DNA of 64,000 bases from positions 175,297,078-175,361,077 of the forward strand of contig BTPG01000005.1 of NCBI GenBank assembly GCA_036245525.1. The letters are read 5' to 3'. A model generated the notes under the pieces. The model did no database searches and was not told the DNA's origin. It was given only the letters and a program-made list of their open reading frames with translations. Position numbers and translations under genes: made by a program. The stretch comes from Semisulcospira habei (taxonomy: Eukaryota; Mollusca; Gastropoda; Semisulcospiridae). How positions within the stretch are numbered: the stretch's first letter is position 1; each line of letters starts with the position of its first letter. Positions 10,830 to 21,844 of the stretch are shown one piece after another.

Positions 10830-11533
10830 AACTGGTCTTGACTATGAATAGTTTGCAAGGTCTTCTTTAGGCAGCAATACAGAAGTGCATGACTTCCATG
10901 CATCGGAAGTCAAACCCAAGGGGTCGCAAAATGTGTTAAAAATATGAAAATTCAATTACAAGAATATTTCTTAAATAATATAATGACCGTGATAATGACG
11001 TTAGTTAGTAGTACGTTAAGTGATGTAGGTAGTTTCGGAATGTGATATTTCAATCGTCTTACCTGTATCATGTGATAATTATGTAATTTGTGATGATGAT
11101 AGTATGTGATGTCACAGAAATGTTTCTTCTTTAAGTATTGTATTTTATGGTTATGTCTATTAATTGTGGGGTTGAAGGGGGCTCTGGATAGAGGTAGTAC
11201 CTTTGCTGTTCGGCAGCTGCGTCCTACATAGGACGGACGGGCATCACTGGTCCTCATCCATCTCCTTAATCTCTCACGTGCTGGCTCCAAGCGCCACACC
11301 CTGGCAAACCACCTCAGCTGGTGGGCTAAACCACGTGAGGGGGTGGTGTTCACATTGCACCACTAGGCGGATGAGCTGTTTCTGACAGCCAACGGCTAGA
11401 GGACGGAGGAGATCAGGTTGGATCCAACGGCCAAATGTGGAGGAGTAAACCCTTCAAATCAGGAGTGGAGCCCCGAAGGCAGACAGCTGCCTGTATTCAC
11501 GCACTGTTCTGGCAGCTCCTGCAGCCAAACTGA
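10830..11533. other. No feature except a small hairpin
   Basis: A small inverted repeat gacttccatgcatcggaagtc lies at about 10890-10910. The rest has no supported feature. Confidence 0.45.
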
Positions 11534-11607
11534 TGCCAAACCAGGGACGTAGCGGGCCACTCCGGCGCTCCGGCGACCGCCGGAGTACTTTTTGGACAAA
11601 AAAAAAA

Positions 11608-11723
<116 letters not shown>

Positions 11724-12022
11724 AAACCTGTCGTGGTGTCAAAACTTCGCAAGTGTATTCATGTTTACCAAAAATGGCATGTTTGCGCCAATAGCTCAGT
11801 GCATCACTTAGCAGTGGCTGGTAAACAGAAAAGTGTCAAAATCGCCAGTCCATGAACGAAAGCTACTGGCCGAAGTGCATCAACACAACAGACTTCTGCA
11901 CCACTAGCTCCACCAATTTAGCAGTGGTAAAAACAGAAATAAGAAGGACATGAGGCACCACTAGCAAAAGCTGCACCCCGACTCCAAACGGTAACAGCCT
12001 CAAGTCATGACACATTAAACGA

Positions 12023-12429
12023 TTGATTGATTGTACATTGCTTAACGTCCCGACAGCAACAAGGCTTTCTCAGGACGTGCCTGCACTGCTTGTGAAAAAA
12101 AAAAACAAAAAAAAAAAACAAACAAAAAAAAACAGAATATTGAATGTATGTCGCCAGCCGGTCCACTACGTTGAATAAACCTACAACATGGGGCCTAAAT
12201 AAAGCTAAAACCATTTGGCAACACACATCCAATATCAAGAGCTACAGGCAGTGCAGACAGTAGGGAGAGTTTTAAAAAGGCAAATACAGGTGAATGGACC
12301 TCGGGTAGACAGAAACACATGCCCCAGAATAGAGAGAAAAACTCACCCTGTGGGGCTGACCAGGGTGACCCTGGGAACTAAAAAGTACCTAACCCCACCC
12401 AAGTCCCCCAGGGCAGACCCGGGTGGGGG
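12023..12429 (-). mobile_element. SINE-like retroposon, 11-bp TSD
   Basis: Direct repeat acattaaacga at 12012-12022 and 12430-12440. The minus strand reads from a GC-rich 5' end (gggtctgccctgggggac) to a 3' end cgttaagcaatgtac followed by (AATC)n. Two other copies, at 44997-45380 and 62039-62424, start at the same 5' point and also have 11-bp duplications, so this is a full-length non-coding retroposon. I could not identify a convincing tRNA-type box B. Confidence 0.85.
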
Positions 12430-12440
12430 ACATTAAACGA

Positions 12441-13316
12441 AGCAGAACGACTCCAAGATAAGAACTTGAACCAACTGGCATTGGAAATATGTTATTTCTA
12501 CGCGCCACACCGCAACCAATACAAGTCCCCCCCCCCCCCCCCCCACACACACACCAAAAAAAAAAAAAAAAAAAAAAAAAAAACAACGGGGAAAGGAAAA
12601 CGGAATGAACCAGAAACAGAAAAACCGCCAGACTTTTGAACTATGAAATCATCATAGGACCAGCACACAAATGGGCGGGGAAAAAAAGAAAATACATGAG
12701 AACGAAAAACCTCCCACACTTTCAAACAATCCTACTAGCCGCATTCATCTTCTCCAATGGACTGAACCCTACGATATTCTTTGAATGAGTCTACTTCATG
12801 GGCCTTTGCAGAGACAAGGGAGCACGGAAAGAACTAGAATACCTCTTTGTATACTTTAAAGAGGGCAGATACAGCAAAGCTTTGTACGCCTACGACATCA
12901 TTGATCAACGGGCGCTCGAATACTTAGACGGAACCCCGAAACACTACAGACAACCACGGAATTGTCCCACCGACAATCAAAACTAAGGACACGACATGAA
13001 AAGAACACACTACCACTCTCCACTAGCCTTTCCAAGTTATTGTGTGAGCGAGAGTACATCTTCTTGAAGAATACAAAATAAACCACAAAACAAACTACCT
13101 AAAACCTAACAAAGGTTTACTCAGTCAACAAAAACAAACGGGTCAGCACGCTGATGAAGGCAGCCCTTAGCCAATAAAGGCTTAAACATGCTCAAAATAC
13201 ACCTGACAGCTAACTCAAAACGTGACTGATTTGTGAATTGTCATATGGGTATACGGCTGGTCACATCAAGCCATCACACAGTGGTGTGCAATGTACACCC
13301 CCCCCCCTCCCCCCAA

Positions 13317-13348
<32 letters not shown>

Positions 13349-13554
13349 AAGATCACGTATGCACGAGGCTCGATTGAACCACGTCCAAAAGTCTAAAACT
13401 GACTCACTCAACTTGATTCGTGTTGCCAACAAAGTTAATTGTGGCTTCTGCAGCAAGCAGGCAAACAGTTTTTATGAAATTTTCTGAGCTGGATGTGTCA
13501 AGAAACCAATTATAAAACCATAAATCAGTCCCTCGAGTGAGGCGTCTTTCTGTC
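12441..13554. other. No gene; poly-C and poly-A runs
   Basis: Homopolymers at about 12528-12544 (C), 12556-12583 (A) and 13303-13351 (C then A). No coding or repeat family is recognised between them. Confidence 0.45.
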
Positions 13555-15125
13555 ACAATTCAAATCAGCCGTTGCCAAACCTCTCCTGAAAAAGTCGAAT
13601 CTTGACCCCAACCAGCTAAAGAACTATAGCCCAGTTTCAAACCTACCCTTTCTGTCCAAAGTTCTTGAGAGAGTCGTTCTGACATAGCTCACTAAATATC
13701 TACAGTCAAACAATCTCGTCCATCCACTTCAGTCTGCTTAACGTGCTGGGCACAGTACTGAAACTGCTCTCCTCTGTGTCGTTAATGGCCTAGTAAGTGC
13801 CTATGATGAAAACCTGAGCTCAGTTCGTGCCCTGTTAGACCTATCAGCTGCGTTTGACACCATTGACCACTCCATCTTGCTCCAGCGTCTAGAAAACTAC
13901 TTTGGTATTTCTGGTAAGTTCTACTCTTATCTGTCTTCCCGTCAGGTTAACGTCTCTGTCAAGAACTTTCTTTCTGAAGCTGCTGCGCTAGAGTTTGGGG
14001 TCCCCCAGGGCTCCTTCCTGGGCCCCATTCTATTTACGCTGTACATTCAGCCTCTGTCTCAGGTTATCGCATCGTATTCAACCGATCATCACATATATGC
14101 GGATGATACACAACTTCCGAAATCTGCACCTCAAACAGCTCCAGTCAGGCTATCTTAGATGTTCAGAACTGTATCTCAGATATTAAGTCCTGGATGTGTG
14201 AAAATAAACTCCAGTTAAACGAGGGCAAGACAGAAGCTCTTCTTATCGGTGCCTCTCGACTGCTGCCCAATTCTCCTGACTATGCGCATTTGTGACGCAC
14301 CTATTCCATTTTCTGATTCAGTTCGCAATCTTGGCGTTTTTCTTGATAAAGATCTTCAAATGAAGGACCATGTAAATCATGTCTGCAAAACTGCTTTTCT
14401 GGAATTAAGACGTATCAGTTCTATCCGTCATTATCTCGCCACTGAATCTGCCACCAAACTGGTCGTCATTTTAGTCTTGTCCCGCATTGATTACTGCAAT
14501 TGATTATTTAGCTGGCCTCCCTCGGTCTTTCATTCAGAAATTGCAGTGAGTTCAGAATTGTGCTGCACGTCTTATCGTCCACGCCTGACAGCATCAGTCC
14601 GTCACTCCTATCCTGAGACAACTTCATTGGCTGCCAGTCAAACAACGAGTCTCGTACAAAATCGCCTGTCTGTGCTACAAAACTATTAACTACTCTACCC
14701 CTGCCTATCTCGCTGATCTTCTTCAACTATACACTCCCTCCCACTCCCTCCGTTCAAGTAGTGATACGGCGCGCCTTCTCAGAGTCCCTCTCTGCAAACA
14801 GAGGTGACCGTTGTTTTGCGCACGTTGGACCTCAGTGTTGTCTGGAACTCTCTACCCATAGATATTAGACATTCTCCCTCATTCACTGCCTTTAAATCCG
14901 CCCTTAAGACCCACCTGTTCGATACCCCAATGTAGCTCGCGCGCAGTTCTTCGTCAGTGGTCGTTATGTACCTGTGTGTTTGTCTGTGTGCGTGCGTGTG
15001 TATTGCAGAATCCTTTGTTCCTCTGGCTTTATGACCCCCTCCACTCCCACTCTTTATTTGTAAAGCGCTAAGAGCTTATTTTAATATAAGCGCTATATAA
15101 GTAGCCATTATTATTATTATTATTA
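13555..15125 (+). pseudogene. L2/CR1-like LINE, 5'-truncated and frame-broken
   Basis: The reading frame fragments along the plus strand: an N-terminal RT block near 13570-13670, DLSAAFDTIDHSILLQRL near 13840-13890, GVPQGSFLGPILFTLYI near 13999, IYADDTQL near 14095 (catalytic Asp pair retained), then KLQLNEGKTEALL and NLGVFLDKDLQMKDHV blocks. Stops (for example TAG near 13685) and several frameshifts separate them. The 3' end has the hairpin agcgctaagagc...ataagcgct at about 15063-15093 and a short (ATT)n tail to 15125. It is nested in the hAT-like element and is clearly dead. Confidence 0.85.
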
Positions 15126-15577
15126 AGAACCAATGTGCTTCAAAAATCCCGTGCAACACAAACGTCTGCTTTCAAAGTTGATTCAGGACTGGATGCAAAG
15201 CTTTTGTGATGAACATTTCTTCATGGATTATATCTCTTTTTAAATTGTTTCGAAAGTCTCATCTACAACAAACGATCTTTAACTCTGACATGTTGTAATC
15301 TTCTAACTACAGAAAGGCGAGTTTGTTTACTAATTGATTGGTTTCCCCATGACCACATGAAGGATTTAAATAATTGTGACATTTCCCAATTCTTGATTCC
15401 AAGCCAGCATATCATAGGTAAGTCTGTCTTTGGACGTGAATGTTGTTTCTTTAAAATAGAGTTAACATTTTAGTATTAATAAATAAGCGTCTGGTCGCCA
15501 TCGTCCCTCAAATAGTTTCCGACTTTCCGAAACCGCCGGACTACTTTTCTCATGCCCGCTACGTCCCTGTGCCAAAC

Positions 15578-15961
15578 GTACTGCTTTGCATTCCTTTGGA
15601 TACATCAGCGAGGCCGAGAGGGGGATCTTGACGACTGGGCATCCCAGGATCTCCATACACTTCGCCCAGGCTTGCGCACTGGAGAGGTCACTCCAGTGAC
15701 TGACCCAGCAAGCGCATACTCCATTGTCTTCCGAGACAGGATGCCGAACATTAATACTCTTGAACTTTGTTATTTTAATGCTCTGTTTCATTTTTTATGA
15801 TCTTGTGAGCTGTCAACAAAAAGAATTTCTTTGCGGACAAAAATGTCTTCGTTTTGTATCTTTTCACTTTAACAAGAGCAGGACGTATACAACCGGAAGC
15901 TGTGAAATTGTTTTAGTCAGGGGTTCGTCGCCTTCCAGCAAACACAGGCGAAAAAAACACA
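15578..15961. other. No feature recognised
   Basis: Sequence outside the hAT-like element. Open frames here have no domain. Confidence 0.4.
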
Positions 15962-15972
15962 TCACCTTACGG

Positions 15973-16019
15973 TTAGTTAGTTGTTTAGGTTTAACGCCGA
16001 GCAGGCGAATAAGGCCATT
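15973..16019 (-). mobile_element. 47-bp SINE 3' stub with 11-bp TSD
   Basis: Direct repeat tcaccttacgg at 15962-15972 and 16020-16030. The insert is the reverse complement of the tail family at 9949-10002 (gcctgctcggcgttaaac, then ACTAACTAA). Confidence 0.85.
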
Positions 16020-16128
16020 TCACCTTACGGGCACAGATATGTTTTGTATAATCTATATGTGTACTCTTAGATCCGCGAGTTTGTATTATTTGCCTGCACC
16101 TGAAAAGTGTACATGTCTCGGTGCTTTC

Positions 16129-16394
16129 AGATCTAAGACCCTAAATATGTGCTGGTGTCTGATTTTAGATCTAAGACCCTAAATATGTGCTGGTGTCTGA
16201 TTTTAGATCTAAGACCCTAAACATGTGCTGGTGTCTGATTTTAGATCTAAGACCCTAAACATGTGCTGGTGTCTGATTTTAGATCTAAGACCCTAAACAT
16301 GTGCTGGTGTCTGATTTTAGATCTAAGACCCTAAACATGTGCTGGTGTCTTATTTTAGATCTAAGACCCTAAACATGTTCTGGTGTCTGATTTT
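16129..16394. repeat. 38-bp minisatellite, seven units
   Basis: Seven exact-length units starting agatctaagaccctaaa at 16129 and every 38 bp after. They are nearly identical and the array ends at the first base of a family A MITE end. There are no variable spacers, so this is not CRISPR-like. Confidence 0.95.
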
Positions 16395-16396
16395 AG

Positions 16397-16602
16397 CCAG
16401 TTCAATGTCGAGAAAATTTGAATACCACCCAGCTGCAAGAAGTATAGATCCTATTGAGCCCCCGATGTTGCGGGGGTCATGCGGATCTATGCCTCATACT
16501 GACATCACTTTGAATCCATGTTCCTGGGGCGGCTAGTTTGTGTGTGTTGAATTAAAGAAGATTGCAGAAAGACAGTCTGCGTCAGATGGCACTGAAAGGG
16601 TG
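16397..16602. mobile_element. Family A palindromic MITE, decayed
   Basis: Left flank TTAG (16393-16396), contributed by the end of the minisatellite. The right terminus (actgaaaggg) lacks TTAA. The hairpin at about 16434-16499 has several unpaired positions. About 206 bp, as expected for family A. Confidence 0.75.
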
Positions 16603-16962
16603 AGACCTTACATCCTCAGCGGTTTTGGCCTCTTCATTGCCGGGAAAATAAAACACAGCCCATCTGCGAGAGACAAAGAACGACATGAGCCGCCACAGAT
16701 GCGGAGGCTCATGAGTTTTCTTGTCTTTTACTCTACCCATTTGTATCCGTGATTGGATGGAGTCTTAGCCTCTTCACTGCGGGGAACACCACCTAACTGC
16801 AACGAGGCAAAGAACATCATGAGTCCCCGCAGATACTGAAGCTTATGAAGGACTTTGCCTAGTGCTCTACCCATTTATATCCGTGATCCCTGGTCGGACT
16901 GGATGTGGTTATCGGCCGTTGGATAATCAAAGACATGATTTGCGGCAACTGGCAGTGAAGAG
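16603..16962. mobile_element. Two divergent family A-like hairpin elements in tandem
   Basis: The first has a hairpin at about 16668-16733 around catgagccgccacagatgcgg. The second (16769-16962) starts after TTAG at 16765-16768 with CCTCTTCACTGC, has a hairpin at about 16800-16863, and ends gcagtgaag at TTAA 16963-16966. Both keep the palindrome layout with different arm sequence. Confidence 0.7.
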
Positions 16963-16966
16963 TTAA

Positions 16967-17038
16967 CTCATTGGAGACGTGCCTCCTCCGGATACGCGGC
17001 TTACGCCGCGTATCCGGAGGCGGCACGTCTCCAATGAG
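16967..17038. mobile_element. 72-bp palindrome-only mini-element, TTAA at both ends
   Basis: TTAA at 16963-16966 and 17039-17042; the whole 72 bp between them is a near-perfect palindrome starting CTCATTGGAGACGTG, with a 4-nt centre (ctta) and essentially one mismatch. It shares its left TTAA with the preceding family A-like element. Confidence 0.85.
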
Positions 17039-17128
17039 TTAACGTTGGAAAAATCACGGACCAGAACACAATAATCTCCCGGACCCCATTGTCCTGAAGG
17101 CCCTTGAATTCGATCTGTTAGCCACACT

Positions 17129-17186
17129 GGTTGTCTCCCTCGATTCGCTACCGCTGATCAGCGGTAGCGAATCGAGGGAGACAACC
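17129..17186. repeat. 58-bp perfect palindrome
   Basis: Perfect palindrome centred on ctgatcag, arms beginning ggttgtctccctcg. No TTAA at its edges. A LINE 3' fragment is inserted at its right edge, so the right arm end lies inside that target duplication. Confidence 0.9.
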
Positions 17187-17197
17187 GGAGTCTGTCT

Positions 17198-17342
17198 CTC
17201 TCTCTCTCTCTTGGCTTGACTTCGCGAACGAAGATTTTATAGGAGTTGACCACGACGTCTGCAGGCTGCGGAGGCCAATCCGAGACAGGCAGGTTCGACC
17301 GCAGTGGCTGCAGGGGAAGGGATGGCCAGGGTTCTGAGCTGC
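17198..17342 (-). mobile_element. 145-bp 3' stub of the zinc-finger LINE, 21-bp TSD, (GA)n tail
   Basis: A 21-bp perfect direct repeat lies at 17177-17197 and 17343-17363. The minus strand encodes the C-terminal finger FPCSHCGRTCLSRIGL, identical to that at 42275-43128, then a short hairpin cttcgttcgcgaag, then gccaag and a GA tail of about seven units. Here the GA run is part of the LINE tail itself. Confidence 0.9.
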
Positions 17343-17363
17343 GGAGACAACCGGAGTCTGTCT

Positions 17364-17696
17364 AACCATCTAGCATTTAGCGTGGTCAGGTTACGCAATC
17401 AGCGCTCTGAACGCGTTTCACTGTTCCTGCTTCACGGAGGCACAAATTGCGTTGAATGCACCCTTACACACAAATAGTGCTAGCACTCTCTATCTTCAAG
17501 AGTCATAGATCCTCGTGGGCCCCCGCAGGCTGTAGGGGAGGGGAGGCAAAATCTGAAATTAATCGTTGGTTCGATTTACGATGGCGAAGCATTCCTCGAC
17601 GAGTCATAGTGTCCAGTACCAGAGACTTGATTCTTTCAAACTTAGCTTTTTTCAAGGTAGCTATTACTACTCGTTTTTGCCGATTTTTTTCCCCGA
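17364..17696. other. Half of a family A hairpin, otherwise unassigned
   Basis: Near 17498-17535 the sequence matches a left family A arm (agagtcatagatcctcgtgggccccc), but the right arm is missing. Confidence 0.5.
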
Positions 17697-17814
17697 TCGG
17701 CTGACTGATTGGTTGACTAATTGATTGATTGGTTGGTCTGTCGGTCGGTCGGTTGGTTGGTTGGTTCATTGATTTGATTTGATTTGGTTTGGTTTGATTT
17801 GATTGATTGCTTTT

Positions 17815-17846
<32 letters not shown>

Positions 17847-17885
17847 AAGACTAACTGATTGGTTAACTGACAGACTGATTGAGTG
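17697..17885. repeat. Degenerate (GATT)n repeat
   Basis: GATT/GGTT/GATTT-based low-complexity tract. The Asn-Gln-Ser-Ile repeat frames on the minus strand come from it. Confidence 0.9.
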
Positions 17886-18236
17886 CTTAGAAGAGTAAGC
17901 AGTTCAAAACCAGCGTGTCTTTTTACGCAAACAGTGGATATCGCATGTTTGTCCACGCTTGTAATCCCTCGTTGTCGTCGAAACACGTGCAGTTTGACCT
18001 ATTTCTGATTTCCGTACAACGTCTGCTGTTCTCTGAAAGGTTCTCTGAAAACCGAATGAGATTTCGCTAGGAATCACGAAAAGGAGAAATAGTTAAAATA
18101 TATTAGAAAAGACGTGCAAACGTGGCTAGCAGATGAAACTGGGCTGGAGTTATAAGGAACAAACTAGAACGCACGTCCAAACGTGGGTAGGGGGTGGGGA
18201 CTAGAGTCTGAGAGGGAGGGAGATATGGGGAGGACG

Positions 18237-18262
18237 AGGAGGAGGAGGAGGAGGAGGAGGAG

Positions 18263-18325
<63 letters not shown>
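18237..18325. repeat. (GGA)n followed by (GA)n
   Basis: A GGA trinucleotide array grades into a GA dinucleotide array. No LINE tail is recognised beside it. Confidence 0.95.
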
Positions 18326-18326
<1 letters not shown>

Positions 18327-18853
18327 GGTGGCGGGGGGTGGGGGTGGGGGAGTGGTCGCCGATCGATCGATGGCCATGTTTGTGTGCCGTCTGCAACAGG
18401 GATCCCTCTGTTGACTGATGGCGTCACTTTTTGTGCAGTGTCTGCACACTCTCACGCCCATGCCCTTCCTTCTGTTAGGGGCACAGATTCAAATAAGCTT
18501 CATGCAGTCGCACATTCATGAGAGTATATGTCTCTCTGTTTCATAGGTGGGACCAATTGTTCCTCCAACCGAGGATGTTTTTACAAGTGGACTGTATATC
18601 TGCAACAATTGTACACTCCGTCCGTCATTCCCACATTGACCATGGCTCTCTCGAGACCCTCACCTTGCCAAGAGAGTTCAGGTCTTCCTGCAAGAGGCAC
18701 AGATCCTAATGTGTCCCTGCAGGCTGCAGAGCCCCTTGAAGATCTGTTCGTATGGCTGACCGGCAACTCCCTTACCTTTTTACATACACGTGTCATATGT
18801 ACAACAGGTTATAGGTTCTCTAGAGACTTGATAATTGAGTCAATACCCAGCCC
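18326..18853. other. Family A half-hairpin near 18690, otherwise unassigned
   Basis: 18690-18735 resembles a left family A arm (caagaggcacagatcc) without its partner. No other supported feature. Confidence 0.45.
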
Positions 18854-18917
18854 CAAGAGGCTTAGATCCTCATGAGCCCCCGCATTCGCAGGGGCGCATG
18901 AGGATCTATGCCTCTTG
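18854..18917. mobile_element. Family A hairpin core
   Basis: 64-bp inverted repeat, caagagg to cctcttg, centre ccgcattcgcagg, near-perfect. No TTAA termini recognised around it. Confidence 0.8.
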
Positions 18918-19853
18918 CTGACAGTCTACATCCTCATTTTTACATCTTTCAATGACGGTGTGCATAATAGAGGCGTCAAAGCAGGGTCTGCCCGACGGGG
19001 GCCTAAGTGAGCTGCAAGTGTCTAAAGTGAGGACTTAGCAAACAGTCGGGTGCCGCTACATTGTCCGAAAATGGCTTACTTTATTGTCCCTTAATGGTTC
19101 CCCGGGCATGGCTTGTGTGAAAACGACGAGCTGCAAAAGCACATTGTCTGTGCCTATATTGGTACTGCATTAATTTCCAGAGTTATGGTGAAAAATATTG
19201 CTGGACGTATATGAATTATTAATTGAACCCCTAAGAGATCGTCAGGCAGGCTTGGTGTTCACCGCATAATGGACACATACATAATCAGTAAAGGCGATTC
19301 AAGTCAATCAGCTCACTGAACTGTTTGCTACCTTTCTGGGCCGATGAAGACGTGTCACAGGCGACATTATCATGTAAACTTTCACGCACCACTGGCATTG
19401 GTTGACTCCCCGGGGGCCTTAATGGTATCCCTTGAGGCACTCGTGGATTTTGCTGTTTTTGCTGTTGTGTGCGGGGGTTCATGAGGATCTACACCTCTTG
19501 CGCTTGGGTGGTGTTCAGTTTTCTCTGCAGTGAAGGGGTTAACACGACTTTGGCGTGTGTTTTAACCCTGAATTGTAAAAATAAATCTACCAGCAACCCA
19601 TCACGGGCGAAGGGCTTGTTGTCTCCGCTGACCGCCTCAAAGGCGCAGAACTTCAAAATTAGCTTGCGAAACCAGATCCAGCTTGCGAAACCAGTTCCAG
19701 TTCCAGACAGAAAGAAGAAGTAAGGGTGGGTAAATTGTCAAATGGTACTGCGAATTGAATCCAGACATAAGATTAATTTTTACAAGCCGCTTTAAATGTT
19801 CACACGGACGGCTTACATGTTCATATTTAAAGCGACCCGCAGGCAGCAAAGGA
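18918..19853. other. Mostly unassigned; right half of a family A MITE at 19478-19538
   Basis: At 19478-19538 the right hairpin arm (gcgggggttcatgaggatct) and right end gcagtgaagggg precede TTAA at 19539-19542, but the left half is absent. The rest, including several short frames, has no supported feature. Confidence 0.5.
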
Positions 19854-19857
19854 TTAA

Positions 19858-20063
19858 CTCTTTCAGCCCGGACACACCAAAACAAGACCTGGATCGAGCA
19901 TGCTAGTTCAAGGGGGGTGCCAGAATAGCTTGGCGCCCATAGGCGCCAAGCTATTCTGGCACCACCCTTGAACTGTCATGCTCGATCTGTCTGTAGAATT
20001 TTAATACGGTCCTTCAAAGTGCAAGTTCAAAATTTGGGGATTTCGGTCCTGGGGCAGAATGTG
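19858..20063. mobile_element. Family B palindromic MITE, 206 bp, TTAA at both ends
   Basis: TTAA at 19854-19857 and 20064-20067. Hairpin at 19892-19987 (gatcgagc to gctcgatc). Both arms carry catgct/agcatg where most copies have catggt/accatg. Confidence 0.88.
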
Positions 20064-20067
20064 TTAA

Positions 20068-20448
20068 TAGTTCATAATGTCTCCGTCATAAATGTTTGGT
20101 ATATCTTACAATAATGCTGAAGGCCGGCAAGGGCTAACCTGAATCATGAAGTTTCAATGTCGTACAGTGAAATAATGTTTCTACTCTTCTTTCGCTATGT
20201 ACACAGGAGAGTTCCGTCCGTTACGCTCAGACCTCTGGTACGTGTGTCTACCTACTCACATGGATTGTGAAAATGAAGGGTAGAAAATTCTTAGCTGAGG
20301 CAAGGCAACATTGATAACCCCTTGCATCGGTGAAATTAAGCAATCAAAGCCCTCCATACAGCAAATCGCTGAAATCCAAACAAGAATACACATAAAAACA
20401 CTTTTTTCAGAGGTGGCGAACACACATTTTCGATGTAAACTGCTTCAC
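20068..20448. repeat. Dispersed repeat shared with 57640-57935
   Basis: About 270 bp aligns by eye with 57640-57935 in the same orientation (blocks include tcttacaataatg, caggagagttcc, ctggtacgtgtgt, acattgataacc). I see no coding sequence in it, and its class is unknown. Confidence 0.7.
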
Positions 20449-20452
20449 TTAG

Positions 20453-20658
20453 CTCATCCTACCCCAGACACAACGCAGCAAAATAAGGATCGACCATGAT
20501 AGTTGAAGGGTAATGCCAGAATAGCTTGGCGCCTATGGGCGCCAAGCTATTCTGGCACTACCCTTCAACTTTCATGGTCGATCTGTGTCCTGCACTAGAG
20601 TGCAGTCTTCATAGGACAACGGCAACATTTGGGGATTTCGGTGTTGGGGTAGAACGAG
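20453..20658. mobile_element. Family B palindromic MITE, 206 bp
   Basis: Left flank TTAG (20449-20452), right TTAA (20659-20662). Both arms carry gttgaaggg/cccttcaac instead of the usual gttcaaggg/cccttgaac. The right TTAA is also the left TTAA of the next element. Confidence 0.88.
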
Positions 20659-20662
20659 TTAA

Positions 20663-20868
20663 CTCATTGTGCACGAGGTACGAAATACTCACATTTTAGA
20701 GTTATCTTCTGAGGACTGAATTACAATTCAGGCGACAGATCGACCATGATAGTTCAAATGTGGTGGCAGAATAGCCAGGCGCCTATAGACGCTAAGCTAT
20801 TCTGCCACCACCCTTGAACTATCATGGTCGAGCCATATCTTGCTGTGGTGTGTCGCGGGCAAAATGAG
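20663..20868. mobile_element. Family B palindromic MITE, 206 bp, sharing TTAA with neighbour
   Basis: TTAA at 20659-20662 (shared) and 20869-20872. Hairpin about 20738-20830. Both arms carry ggtggcag/ctgccacc instead of ggtgccag/ctggcacc, a variant also in the copy at 26600-26794. Confidence 0.88.
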
Positions 20869-20872
20869 TTAA

Positions 20873-21639
20873 GACACACTTCAGTTGAAAAACAAAAAAG
20901 CTTGAGTTGCCTCCTATTTTTCTGGTCTCCGAAATTCATGCTTTTGGCGGCTGTATTTTATTTCTCAGCTTCACTGTGTTTATGTCGCAGGAGATGGAAC
21001 TAAAGCGTTGTGTCCTCAAGGTGAGACGGAAAATGTAATTGAGCCACATTTATTAAGGGGGATTGAAAACAAGATCTTGAGTGTTATGTAGAGAAGAGAG
21101 GAGAAAACAAGGCCATAGAGAAACGGGTGATGACAGGAAAGAGCCCTACTTACCGAGAGAAATGAGGCAACCATTTACGTTTTACGATTCCGCTGCCCAT
21201 GCTGCTAATGGCTTCAGTCCCTTGCCACTCAATTTGTATGAGAAGAGCTTGCCCAGTAAGAAAAAGGCCGTCGGGCCGATGCCGACCGCTGCCAACAGCG
21301 GCCGGGATCGTCCCTATGTCATATTGCTAACCAGGTCCTCGCCCAAGACGGGCCTGTATCGATTTAGCGTAGGTCTGTATGATCTCCGGAATTTCGTACC
21401 GAATACCAGTTACTTAACACAGGTCGACAGGTTCAAGAACCGGTTAACTGACGCAGTCTTTAGGCCTGGGCAAACTGAGTCTAACTGAGTTTCTTTCTCC
21501 GTTGGGTACTTCTTTCTCCGTTGGGTACTTCTTTCTCTTTCCGTTGGGTTTCTTTCTCCGTTGGGTACTTCTGGGCAAACTGAGTCTAACAGTTTAGAAA
21601 ATTCTCCGTGGATAGTGGGAAAACTGTTTAACCTTTTGA
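20873..21639. other. Unassigned, with a family C half and a small tandem repeat
   Basis: 21248-21315 matches a family C left part (cccagtaagaaaaaggccgtc). At 21467-21590 a ttctttctccgttgggtac unit repeats about four times between two copies of gggcaaactgagtctaac. No gene recognised. Confidence 0.55.
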
Positions 21640-21844
21640 ATTTCGCTGCCAGTGGACGCAGACGGTGTTTCTGAAATCTTCTAAGATCCGCGGCAGTCAA
21701 AACTCTAAGGAGTATGAATACAAAGCGGTTTCAGCAAGTGGGGCAGATCCTCATTCGTCAAAGATCCCCAGCCGTCAGACTCAAAGGAACGTGGATACAA
21801 AATAGTTTCAACAAGAGGCACAGATCCTCATGAGCCCCGGCAAT
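21640..21844. mobile_element. Family A left half, partly duplicated, cut by an LTR
   Basis: The left end (tgccagtggacgcag) and left hairpin arm (caagtggggcagatcctcat) are followed by a second left arm (caagaggcacagatcctcat) after a repeated tcaaagatccccagccgtca block. The hairpin stops at its centre, where the LTR-like sequence begins. Confidence 0.65.

Noticed and set aside
16129..16394. CRISPR-like regular array
   Set aside because: Units are contiguous and identical with no spacers, and the context is eukaryotic.
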